In this document: positions 33,917 to 40,977 of the stretch, piece after piece
Numbering within the stretch: position 1 is the stretch's first letter
How the letters are laid out: every line of letters starts with the position of its first letter
Assembly (NCBI RefSeq): GCF_003634095.1
Contig: NZ_RBIR01000002.1
Location: forward strand, 248,001 to 312,000
DNA: 64,000 bases
Source of the DNA: Arthrobacter oryzae
GTDB lineage: Bacteria; Actinomycetota; Actinomycetes; Actinomycetales; Micrococcaceae
Direction of reading: 5' to 3'
Notes under the pieces: model-generated
Seen by the model: only the letters and a program-made list of their open reading frames with translations
What the model was told of the DNA's origin: nothing
Database searches by the model: none
Program-made: the position numbers and the translations under genes

Positions 33917-34570
33917 GATGTATCCCCCAAATTCTTGGTCCTCTCGGATCCTTGGACAGCCTAACTCAACGTCTCCGAAAGGCAGGGACTCCCGAGGCAG
34001 CATGTTGCCGGATGAGGTCTCTGGCGTGCCGCGGGGGCATGGGATCGTCCCGGGCGGCACAAACCTGCCGCTAAGTGCTTGCCCCAGCCAGCTGGCGGGC
34101 GGCCAGGCGCGCCTCGTCGGCGAGGTGGAGTTCGGACAGCCGGATCTGCACCCGGTCGCCGGTGATCGGGGCGTTCCGGAACGTGTCGTCAGCGTCGGGC
34201 AGGAGGGCGTAGAGGCCACCGTCGCGGCGCGTCCACTGTGCGGTATAGATGCGTCCCAGGTCGATGGACTCCTGCGGCATGCCGGGGCGGCGACGATGGA
34301 GCCCGGCTGGACGGCGGGGACTTCCAGTGCGGCCAGGGCCTCGCGGCCCGCGTTTGCCCTTCGCTCCGCGGACCGGCTCGGCGGCGTCGCGGGTCTTCCC
34401 GAACACCCGGCAGTCGGCGGTGATCTTCCCGCCGCGCTGAAGGCCGAGGACGGCCTCGCTGGTGTCTTTGCCAAAGGCGTTTCCGTGAAACCGGGCGGTT
34501 ACGCCGGAGCCGATGCCGGCGGCAAGTTCGCGGCGTTTGTTCCGAGGGACCCACAAACCCCTGCAAATTG
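33917..34570. other. Gene-poor stretch downstream of tRNA-Ala
   Basis: 650 bases without a convincing gene. A minus-strand frame ending at 34071 gives partly coding-like text ('GRIYTAQWTRRDGGLYALLPDADD') but no recognisable family, no start signal, and runs back through the tRNA. It looks like a decayed insertion. Integrase, transposase and direct-repeat ends were looked for and not found. Confidence 0.4.
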
Positions 34571-34643
34571 TGGAGCTAAGGAGATTCGAACTCCTGACCT
34601 CTTCGATGCGAACGAAGCGCTCTACCAACTGAGCTATAGCCCC
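34571..34643 (-). tRNA. tRNA-Ala(CGC)
   Basis: 73-base cloverleaf: acceptor GGGGCTA/TAGCTCC (one G-T wobble), D arm GCTC-AGTTGGTA-GAGC, anticodon stem CTTCG/CGAAG with loop TTCGCAT (anticodon CGC, reads GCG), T arm AGGAG-TTCGAAT-CTCCT, discriminator A, CCA not encoded. All invariant positions are present. Reads alanine GCG codons, frequent in this GC-rich genome. Confidence 0.95.
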
Positions 34644-34689
34644 TAAGCAACGCCGGTCCAAGCGGAACGGCGTTGCTGGTTTCCCTAGG

Positions 34690-35502
34690 CTACAAAGTAT
34701 CCGCGCTGTTTTCCAGCCAGCCCCGGAATGTCTCGTTGCCGTGTCGCGCTTCCGGCACCAGGTTCAGCCCCTCACGCAGGTAGCGGCCCATCGCGCCGGG
34801 CAGCGGCAGGCGCACCACTTGGCCCTTTGCGCCTGTGGCCTGCTGCCACTCCCGGGCAAAGTCGGTCATGTCCTTCGATTCCGGTCCGCCGAAGTTCAGT
34901 ACCCGGTGCCGCGGGTCCGCAACGGGAACCGGCGCCGGGTCGAGGGCGGTTTCCAGGAGCATCGCTGCGACATCGGCTGGCGACACGGGCTGGAATCGGG
35001 CGCCTCGCACCGCCGGAATAATCCGCAACTTCGAGCCGGCGCCGAACATCATGGCCAGCAGGGAGTGAAACTGAGTGGCCCGGACCACCACGGTGTCCAG
35101 CCCGGACAGCTCGTAGACGTGCTCCTTGGAAGCCTTCGAGCGGTAGAAGGACGCGTTGCTGCGGTCGCAATTTACGATGGACAACATCACCGCCCTGGCG
35201 GATCCCGCGTCTTGGGCGGCGGCCAGAAGCCTGGCGCCGCCGTCGGCGAAGCCCCGGAGCGCCTTCCCGGAGCGTCCCTCCAGACAGTCGATCACGACGT
35301 CGGCTCCGGCCACGGCGGCCGCAATCCCCTCCCCCGTCGTCACATCCGCGCGGAAGTACTCCGCGCCCGCAATCCGGCCGGGGGCGCCGTCGGGCGGCAC
35401 GCTGCGGCTCAGGACCGCCACGGAATGCCCGGCGCCGACGGCTTGGCGCACGACTTCCCTGCCCGCTTGGCCAGTTCCGCCGGCTACGCAGATTCTTGTC
35501 AT
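34690..35502 (-). CDS. NAD(P)H-binding oxidoreductase-like protein (NmrA/atypical SDR)
   Basis: 270 aa with Rossmann motif GGTGQAGREV at residues about 8-17, and acidic/basic NADP-binding pattern 'VLSRSVPPDGAPG'. It then has 'DVVIDCLEG', 'YRSKASKEHVYELSGLDTVVVRATQFHSLL' and 'FQPVSPADVAAMLLE', as in NmrA-like and atypical short-chain dehydrogenases. It may be an enzyme or a redox sensor. Substrate unknown. ATG 35502 has TAGCCT 6 bases upstream and no RBS. Single gene downstream of a membrane-protein cluster. Confidence 0.88.
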   Translation of the reverse strand: MTRICVAGGTGQAGREVVRQAVGAGHSVAVLSRSVPPDGAPGRIAGAEYFRADVTTGEGIAAAVAGADVVIDCLEGRSGKALRGFADGGARLLAAAQDAGSARAVMLSIVNCDRSNASFYRSKASKEHVYELSGLDTVVVRATQFHSLLAMMFGAGSKLRIIPAVRGARFQPVSPADVAAMLLETALDPAPVPVADPRHRVLNFGGPESKDMTDFAREWQQATGAKGQVVRLPLPGAMGRYLREGLNLVPEARHGNETFRGWLENSADTL

Positions 35503-35508
35503 GCCCCG

Positions 35509-35514
35509 AGGCTA
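35509..35514 (-). promoter_or_regulatory. -10 box of NAD(P)-binding protein gene (TAGCCT, 6 nt before ATG)
   Basis: TAGCCT-N6-ATG, leaderless layout. Confidence 0.5.
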
Positions 35515-35562
35515 CCGCAGGCGTCCACGCCAGCAGCGCGTCAGCGGCGCGTCAGGGATATG

Positions 35563-35597
35563 AAAAACCCCGGGCCGCCATCGCTGGCTGCCCGGGG
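35563..35597 (-). terminator. Intrinsic terminator after membrane-protein gene
   Basis: CCCCGGGC / GCCCGGGG stem (35568-35575 / 35590-35597) followed on the minus strand by TTTTT (35567-35563). It ends the galU-acetyltransferase-membrane protein cluster. Confidence 0.85.
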
Positions 35598-35622
35598 CGA
35601 AATTTCCGAGGTGCGGGCGAGG

Positions 35623-36630
35623 TCAGGCGCGCCGCCGCTGGAGGACGTCGTCGAGGTTGCTCAAGGCGCTCTGGGCCTTGGTGAGCTGCTTCCCCTCGGA
35701 AGCCTCAGCGGTCCGGGGGTCGGACGAGGCCGGCCGTGACGAGGCCTGCTTCAGCGACGGCTTACCGACGGCTTTCGGCGCCTCAGGAAGATCGAGCGGC
35801 ATGGGCGCGGCGCGTTCCGCCTTAGCCGCTTCAACGTAGGTGGGCTTCGGAACATCGACGGGTTCCCAGCTGGGACCGCTTGCAGGTGCCGCCGGGCCCA
35901 CTGACACAGCCGCCGCGGTGTCACCGGAGGCTGCCGCTTCGGCCAGGGCTGCTTGGCGAAGATCGAGCGCGGTGAGTGGCTTCGGCGCAGGTTCTGGGGT
36001 GGAGCGGCCCGCTTCGGCGTCGAATAGTGGGCTTTCTGGCCGCGCGTCCGGGCGGCCGGCAGGAACGGCGGGGAGCTGCTCGTGCTCGGACGGGCGCGCC
36101 GTACGGTGTTCAGGGCCACCCATGGCGGCACGGAATGCGGCATTCATTTTCCGGCGGCGGTCGCGGACAGCGAGGCGTCGGAGCAGCACCACTGACACGA
36201 CGGCGCCGAGCAGGGCAACCATCGGCAGTATCCCGGAGTCAACGCCGAACAGCCGGAGACCCGCGGTCACCACTCCCGTGAGCAAGGCGAGCATGCCCGC
36301 CAGCGCCAGCACGAGCCTGCCCCAACGGATCCTGAACGCCGGGGAAGACCCGGCGGCCGGGCTCGCCACAGGCGTCGCCCGGGGCCCTGCGGTGCCGCCG
36401 GCAGATTCCGCGCGCTGGTTGCTGGTCATGGGTTTCTCCTGGTGCGCCGCCATCTTCATAACTTTCCCCGCTTGTGGGTCTGCCGGTCCCAGATCGATAA
36501 CGTCCGCCATGAATTCGCCCGCAGGCTGCAGTTGGTGGCGCCCATTCCGGAGAATGTAAGGTGCCACCCACACGATCCAGAGCGCAACAGCAATGACAAG
36601 GATCACAGAGCTGCTAAGAGGGAAGTCCAC
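35623..36630 (-). CDS. Membrane protein with long cytoplasmic Pro/Ala-rich tail
   Basis: 335 aa from GTG 36630 (TTG 36636 also possible). There is one membrane segment near the N-terminus (about 5-27, 'SSSVILVIAVALWIVWVAPYIL') and two more near residues 108-130 and 136-158, then a 170-residue hydrophilic, disordered-looking tail ending 'SNLDDVLQRRR'. Proteins of this shape lie beside galU and a RimJ-type acetyltransferase in related Micrococcales. Function unknown. TACGGT at 36638-36643 is 7 bases upstream of the GTG. Confidence 0.75.
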   Translation of the reverse strand: MDFPLSSSVILVIAVALWIVWVAPYILRNGRHQLQPAGEFMADVIDLGPADPQAGKVMKMAAHQEKPMTSNQRAESAGGTAGPRATPVASPAAGSSPAFRIRWGRLVLALAGMLALLTGVVTAGLRLFGVDSGILPMVALLGAVVSVVLLRRLAVRDRRRKMNAAFRAAMGGPEHRTARPSEHEQLPAVPAGRPDARPESPLFDAEAGRSTPEPAPKPLTALDLRQAALAEAAASGDTAAAVSVGPAAPASGPSWEPVDVPKPTYVEAAKAERAAPMPLDLPEAPKAVGKPSLKQASSRPASSDPRTAEASEGKQLTKAQSALSNLDDVLQRRRA

Positions 36631-36637
36631 ACTCAAA

Positions 36638-36643
36638 ACCGTA
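36638..36643 (-). promoter_or_regulatory. Possible -10 box of membrane-protein gene (TACGGT, 7 nt before GTG)
   Basis: TACGGT-N7-GTG. Favours GTG 36630 as the start. Confidence 0.35.
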
Positions 36644-36748
36644 TGAGGTATACGGGGCGCGGCGCCGCATTGTCAGGGGTGTGTCGCACGCGGGACTCCA
36701 ATTGGCCGGCGACGGAGCATCGGCGCTGGTCAGACGGGCATCGCTGGC

Positions 36749-37369
36749 TCAGGTCGGGCGGCTTCGCAACCACCTCGCGAGGAGGCCTTCCGGCACTTCC
36801 TCGGCCGTCAGCGCGAAGGTCCGGTGGTCGGCCCATTCACCGTTGATATGCAGGTACCGGGGCCGGAATCCCTCATCCCGAAACCCCAGTTTTTCCACCA
36901 CACGCAGGCTCGGTCCGTTCTCCGGCCGGATGTTGATTTCCATGCGGTGCAGGCCGAGGGTGCCGAAACAGTAGTCCGTCGCCATGGCCACAGCGGTGGG
37001 GGCGATCCCCCGGCCGGCCCGGTCCTTGTCCACCCAATAACCAAGAGTCGCCATCATGGCCGATCCCCACACGATCGAGGACACGGTCAGCTGCCCCACC
37101 ATTACCGGCTTCTCGTGGCCGGGTGTCCACTCGGCGATCACGAAAGGCAGCGCCGATCCCTGCGCGGCCTGCGACTTCAGCGACCGCACCATCTGCCGGT
37201 AGTCCGGCAGCCCGCCGCCGGGGCTCGGGTTGGAGGCTTCCCAGGGGGCCAGCCACTCGCAGTTGCGGGACCGAAGCTCGGTCCACTCCTTGCGGTCCCG
37301 GTAACGGATGGGCCGCAGCACAATGTCGCCGCTCTCCAGGGTCACCGGCCAGGTGAAGGTGGCCCCCAT
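36749..37369 (-). CDS. GNAT N-acetyltransferase, RimJ/RimL-like
   Basis: 206-aa GNAT-fold enzyme. It has 'DIVLRPIRYRDRKEWTELRSRN' at the N-terminus, the acetyl-CoA loop 'DRAGRGIAPTAVAMATDYCF', and 'LHRMEINIRPENGPSLRVVEKLGFRDEGFRPRYLHINGEW', the RimJ-type C-terminal signature. It likely acetylates a protein N-terminus or a small amine. It starts 5 bases after the galU stop with no RBS, so translation is probably coupled to galU. Confidence 0.9.
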   Translation of the reverse strand: MGATFTWPVTLESGDIVLRPIRYRDRKEWTELRSRNCEWLAPWEASNPSPGGGLPDYRQMVRSLKSQAAQGSALPFVIAEWTPGHEKPVMVGQLTVSSIVWGSAMMATLGYWVDKDRAGRGIAPTAVAMATDYCFGTLGLHRMEINIRPENGPSLRVVEKLGFRDEGFRPRYLHINGEWADHRTFALTAEEVPEGLLARWLRSRPT

Positions 37370-37374
37370 GGGGG

Positions 37375-38292
37375 TTACTTGGTGAGGCTGGGGGTCAGGT
37401 TGGCCGCGAATCCGGGCAGCCAGTCGCGCAGGCCCGGGCCGAGATCCTCGCTGTCGCAGGCGAGCTGAACACAGGCCTTAAGGTAGCTGAGCTTGTCGCC
37501 CGTGTCGTAGCGGCGGCCTCGGAAGATGACGCCATAAACGCCGTAGCCCTCTCCGGTTCCGGTCGAAAGTTCCTGCAGCGCGTCGGTGAGCTGGATTTCT
37601 CCGCCACGGCCGGGCGCGGTGCGCTCGAGCACTTCAAAGACAGCCGGGTGCAGCACGTAGCGGCCAATCACGGCAAGATTCGACGGGGCGTCCTCGACGT
37701 CGGGCTTCTCGACGAGCTGATTGATGCGGACATACTCCTCGCCGCCGATCGCCGCGACGTCGGCGCAGCCATAGGCGCTGATCTGGGACGGATCCACCTC
37801 GATCAGAGCCACCACGGACCCGCCGGTCTTGGCCTGGACTTCAATCATTGTGCTGAGCAGCTCGTCGCGGGCGTCGATGAGGTCATCGCCCAGGAGTACC
37901 GCGAAGGGTTCGTACCCGACGTGCTGCTTGGCCCGGAGGACCGCGTGGCCGAGGCCCATGGGGTCGCCCTGCCGGACATAGTGGATGTCGCCAAGGTTGC
38001 TGGCCGCCTGGATGGACTCGAGCTTGGCGGTGTCGCCCTTAGCTTCAAGGGTGGCTTCCAGGGTGGGGACGCGGTCGAAGTGGTCCTCCAGGGCCCGCTT
38101 GTTGCGGCCGGTGATCATCAGGATGTCGTTCAGGCCGACGTTCACGGCCTCCTCAACGACGTACTGGATGGCCGGTTTGTCGACGACAGGCAGCATTTCC
38201 TTAGGCATGGCCTTCGTGGCGGGAAGGAACCTGGTGCCAAGGCCCGCGGCGGGGATGACGGCCTTGCGGACGGAAGCGTTGGGTGTATTCAC
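37375..38292 (-). CDS. galU: UTP--glucose-1-phosphate uridylyltransferase
   Basis: 305-aa nucleotidyltransferase making UDP-glucose for cell-wall glycans and trehalose/glycogen metabolism. It shows 'KAVIPAAGLGTRFLPATKAMPKEMLPV' near the N-terminus, 'GRNKRALEDHFD', 'FAVLLGDDLIDA', 'GRYVLHPAVFEVLE' and 'YDTGDKLSYLKA'. The length is normal. GTG 38292 has TAGATT 6 bases upstream and no RBS. First gene of a three-gene cluster ending at the 35563-35597 terminator. Confidence 0.96.
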   Translation of the reverse strand: MNTPNASVRKAVIPAAGLGTRFLPATKAMPKEMLPVVDKPAIQYVVEEAVNVGLNDILMITGRNKRALEDHFDRVPTLEATLEAKGDTAKLESIQAASNLGDIHYVRQGDPMGLGHAVLRAKQHVGYEPFAVLLGDDLIDARDELLSTMIEVQAKTGGSVVALIEVDPSQISAYGCADVAAIGGEEYVRINQLVEKPDVEDAPSNLAVIGRYVLHPAVFEVLERTAPGRGGEIQLTDALQELSTGTGEGYGVYGVIFRGRRYDTGDKLSYLKACVQLACDSEDLGPGLRDWLPGFAANLTPSLTK

Positions 38293-38298
38293 TCGACT

Positions 38299-38304
38299 AA
38301 TCTA
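38299..38304 (-). promoter_or_regulatory. -10 box of galU (TAGATT, 6 nt before GTG)
   Basis: TAGATT-N6-GTG in the divergent gap with the cyclo-ligase gene. Confidence 0.5.
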
Positions 38305-38397
38305 ACGGAGGGACCAATCATTGCGTAATTATTCGCACCGCCCGGCGGGCCATCTGAGGGTGCGGTTCGGGCTGTACGAGGCGGAGGACGGGCCAGC

Positions 38398-39021
38398 ATG
38401 GCGTCAAAAGATGAAATACGCTCAAGCCACAGGGCCAGGCGTGCCGGGCTTTCGCCGGCCGCGCTGGATGCAGCTGCGGCAAGCATCGCTCGCCACGGGC
38501 TGCAGTGGGCTTCCGGGCTGGCGGGCGGCCGGCCGGCCACTTTCGCCGCTTACCTCGGCGTGGGCTCGGAACCGCCCACACTGCCACTCTTGTCCGCACT
38601 GGTCGACGCCGGCCACCGGGTGCTGCTTCCTGTATGCGAACCCCGCCTTGAGCTCACCTGGGTGTATTGGACCCCGGATTCCGGGTTTGTCCGCAGCCGG
38701 TTTGCCCCCATCCAGGAACCTGTCGGAGAGCGCCTCGGCACGTCGGTGATGCTGGACGCCACCGCAATATTCCTTCCCGCCACCGCCGTGGATTTCTCGG
38801 GCAACCGCATCGGGCAAGGAGGCGGCTACTATGACAAATTCCTGGCCGCCCTGGCCGCCCTCCAGCCTGCCTCCGGAGACGGATCCGACGTCGGCGCACT
38901 GCCGACTGCCGCCGTCGTCTATGACACCGAGGTGCTGCCCGCCGGCAGTATTCGCGCCGAGTCGTTCGACCGGAAGGTCCACGCGGCGCTGACCCCGGGC
39001 GGCGTCATCCGGCTGGGCTGA
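38398..39021 (+). CDS. 5-formyltetrahydrofolate cyclo-ligase
   Basis: 207-aa enzyme converting 5-formyl-THF to 5,10-methenyl-THF with ATP. It shows 'KDEIRSSHRARRAGLS' at the N-terminus (ATP site), 'VLLPVCEP', 'IFLPATAVDFSGNRIGQGGGYYDKFLA' (the family fingerprint RxGxGxGYYD) and C-terminal 'VVYDTEVLP'. ATG 38398 has GGAGG 10 bases upstream. Divergent from galU and upstream of the fmdB gene. Confidence 0.92.
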   Translation: MASKDEIRSSHRARRAGLSPAALDAAAASIARHGLQWASGLAGGRPATFAAYLGVGSEPPTLPLLSALVDAGHRVLLPVCEPRLELTWVYWTPDSGFVRSRFAPIQEPVGERLGTSVMLDATAIFLPATAVDFSGNRIGQGGGYYDKFLAALAALQPASGDGSDVGALPTAAVVYDTEVLPAGSIRAESFDRKVHAALTPGGVIRLG

Positions 39022-39042
39022 GGTGGGTCCCTGCCGGGGTGA

Positions 39043-39074
39043 TAGAATTAGCACTCAGGCCCTGCGACTGCTAG
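39043..39074 (+). promoter_or_regulatory. Promoter with CIRCE-like operator upstream of the FmdB gene
   Basis: Extended -10 TGA-TAGAAT (39040-39048), overlapped by TTAGCACTC (39048-39056), nine bases, then GACTGCTAG (39066-39074). The CIRCE consensus bound by HrcA is TTAGCACTC-N9-GAGTGCTAA: the left arm is perfect, the right arm matches 7 of 9, and the spacing is exact. About 90 bases of leader remain before the fmdB start. Confidence 0.55.
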
Positions 39075-39160
39075 TGACGGAACCGGTCGATCGAGAGATC
39101 GGCTAAGATCCGGACTCCACAGCACGGGACCTGCTCGTTTGTCCCAAAGGAGGATTTCCA

Positions 39161-39421
39161 GTGCCCACCTACGCATACGCCTGCAAGGACTGCAGCCACG
39201 CCTTCGAGATCGTGCAGTCCTTCACGGACAATTCCTTGACGTCCTGCCCCGAGTGCCAGGGCACGCTGCGCAAGAAATTCAACAGCGTCGGCGTAGTGTT
39301 CAAGGGCTCCGGCTTCTACCGGAACGATTCGCGCGACACCAAGGGCAGCACGGTCTCCCCGGCTCCTGCGGCCCCGGCAGCCGCGCCGACGCCCGCACCC
39401 GCGGCGGCCCCGGCCAGCTAG
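39161..39421 (+). CDS. FmdB-family zinc-ribbon regulatory protein
   Basis: 86 aa. It starts PTYAYACKDCSHAFE with two Cys-x2-Cys pairs (CKDC and CPEC) forming a zinc ribbon, then 'KKFNSVGVVFKGSGFYRND', which is the FmdB/CxxC_CXXC_SSSS fingerprint, and ends in a Pro/Ala repeat tail. Members are small putative regulators of unknown target. GTG 39161 is fixed by AAAGGAGG 7 bases upstream. The promoter carries a CIRCE-like site, suggesting heat-shock control. Confidence 0.9.
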   Translation: MPTYAYACKDCSHAFEIVQSFTDNSLTSCPECQGTLRKKFNSVGVVFKGSGFYRNDSRDTKGSTVSPAPAAPAAAPTPAPAAAPAS

Positions 39422-39529
39422 GCCCGTCGGCCGCGCCCGCGCAGCCCATCGCTGCCTTGCCGTTTTCCACATAGCGTGCCGTCGTCCACATAGACAGCTT
39501 CGCGGCTGCCGCGTCCCTGCGCCGCTCCG

Positions 39530-39535
39530 TAGCGT
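39530..39535 (+). promoter_or_regulatory. -10 box of SAF-domain gene (TAGCGT, 6 nt before ATG)
   Basis: TAGCGT-N6-ATG 39542. Confidence 0.5.
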
Positions 39536-39541
39536 AACGGC

Positions 39542-40465
39542 ATGGCACTTTACCTCAACTACCTCCGCGCGGATCCCCAGGCTGCCTCGATCCTGAACTG
39601 GCGGCCGCCCAGCCTGTTTCTGTTGCGTTTGCGGCCGCCCAACTTGTCACCGCCCGGTGTGTCGTTCCGGTCGCCGCTAGCCGCGGCGTCGGGCCGCTGG
39701 AAGCGCAATGGGACCACTTCCGGCGGCCTTCTTCCAGTTAGGTCACCTTCGGCTGGCCGTTCCGCCCGACGCCGGACCGGGTCCGCGAAGCTTGCCGGGC
39801 GGCGGCCCGTCAGGCCCTCACGACGGCGCCTAAGCGGCTGGCTGAACCGGAACCGGAGGCTTGTTGCGGCCCTCCTGCTGTGCATCGCAGCGGGCTTGAC
39901 GGTTCAGCAGCTGACTCCGGCTCCTGCCGATACTGTTATCGCATTCGCTGCTGCGGGGGATCTCCCCGCCGGAAAGACCCTGGAACCCGGCGATGTCAGC
40001 GGTATCAGCGTGCCTCCCGGCCTGGTGCCCTCCGGAAGCCCGGTAAGCGCATCCGCGTTCGAGGGAAAACAGCTCGCCACACCCCTGCGCCGGGGCCAAC
40101 TCCTCACTGATGCGCAGATCCTTGGACCCGGCCTGCTCGCGGGAAGCCCGGCCGGCACAGCCGCGGTGCCGCTGAGGATGTCCGATCCGGCCTCCATCCA
40201 GCTGGTGTCCCCCGGGCAGCTCGTCAATGTAGTGCTCACCGGCGGCAACGACTTCAAACAGACGGCGCAAAGCCAAGTCCTGGCAGAAGCGGTCCCGGTG
40301 CTGTGGACCTCCGTGCAGGGCGGTAAGGCAGGGCCGTGGCTCGCCACAGCCGATTCCGACGGGCTCATAGTCGTGGCAGCGGGGGCTGACCAGGCACGTC
40401 GGCTGGCTGGCGCATCAACGCAGGGCAAGTTGTTCTTCGTGCTTGTGGCGGCCGCACCCGGCTAG
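39542..40465 (+). CDS. SAF-domain protein, CpaB/RcpC-like
   Basis: 307 aa. A basic Arg/Pro/Ser-rich N-terminus of about 100 residues precedes one membrane segment (about 105-125, 'RRLVAALLLCIAAGLTVQQL') and an extracytoplasmic SAF domain ('DLPAGKTLEPGDVSGISVPPG', 'GKQLATPLRRGQLLTDAQIL') with a C-terminal CpaB-like part ('PGQLVNVVLTG', 'DGLIVVAAGADQARRLAGAS'). CpaB proteins help assemble Tad/Flp pili, but no other pilus genes are in the window. The long basic cytoplasmic arm is unusual. Confidence 0.85.
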   Translation: MALYLNYLRADPQAASILNWRPPSLFLLRLRPPNLSPPGVSFRSPLAAASGRWKRNGTTSGGLLPVRSPSAGRSARRRTGSAKLAGRRPVRPSRRRLSGWLNRNRRLVAALLLCIAAGLTVQQLTPAPADTVIAFAAAGDLPAGKTLEPGDVSGISVPPGLVPSGSPVSASAFEGKQLATPLRRGQLLTDAQILGPGLLAGSPAGTAAVPLRMSDPASIQLVSPGQLVNVVLTGGNDFKQTAQSQVLAEAVPVLWTSVQGGKAGPWLATADSDGLIVVAAGADQARRLAGASTQGKLFFVLVAAAPG

Positions 40466-40585
40466 GCGCTGAGCAGCCACTGCGGCAGCCTGCTGTCATG
40501 GCCTGCTGCCACCTATTGCGGCCGTCAAAGCCCGGGCACGGAAGGCCGCCGTCAACGCGGCGGCCGGCCGGCACGGCCGGAAGCC

Positions 40586-40876
40586 TCAGCCCCAGTGCGG
40601 AGGCTTCTGCTCCTGTAGCCAGGCATCGTGATCGTAGCTGTCCGGCTGGTCGCCCCAGCGCCGCGGATCATCTTCGGCTGCCTTGTTCGGCAGCACGCCT
40701 GCGGGCCCGGTCGCCGGTTCCGTCGCCCGGCGGGACTTCTCCTCGGCCGCGTCCCGGTCCTGCCGGTCCCCGCTCGTCTCGCCCGGCTGCGCCTCAGTGG
40801 CCCCAGTCTCTTCGCCGTCGTTGGCGCCCGCGATTCTCTCGCCGGTGTTCTTTGCAATCTCGCCGTCCGCATTCAT
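40586..40876 (-). CDS. Small hydrophilic protein of unknown function
   Basis: 96 aa, strongly charged and Ala/Gly/Glu-rich, probably disordered. The C-terminus has 'DDPRRWGDQPDSYDHDAWLQEQKPPHWG', a pattern that recurs in short uncharacterised actinobacterial proteins. ATG 40876 is favoured by AAGGAGG 8 bases upstream over the ATG at 40903. It follows the large helicase-like gene on the same strand, separated by a 65-base tandem repeat. Confidence 0.7.
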   Translation of the reverse strand: MNADGEIAKNTGERIAGANDGEETGATEAQPGETSGDRQDRDAAEEKSRRATEPATGPAGVLPNKAAEDDPRRWGDQPDSYDHDAWLQEQKPPHWG

Positions 40877-40890
40877 GCCGCCGGCCTCCT

Positions 40891-40955
40891 TACTGCCTGT
40901 CATACGTGTACTGCCTGTCTTGCATGTACTGCGCCCGTCTTACGTGTACTGCCTG
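40891..40955. repeat. 18-20 bp tandem repeat (3.5 copies) before the small-protein gene
   Basis: Units beginning TACTGC at 40891, 40909, 40927 and 40947 with consensus TACTGCCTGTCWTRCRTG. Non-coding, lying between the helicase-like gene stop and the downstream start, so it may be regulatory or a slippage product. Confidence 0.8.
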
Positions 40956-40977
40956 CCGCGGCCGGCGGCGGCTACGG

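Noticed and set aside
32776..34643. Genomic island with integrase between the two tRNA genes
   Set aside because: No integrase, transposase, excisionase or flanking repeat was found. Only decayed fragments support the idea.
34071..34661. 196-codon minus-strand frame across tRNA-Ala
   Set aside because: It runs through the tRNA gene, has no recognisable domain and no start signal.
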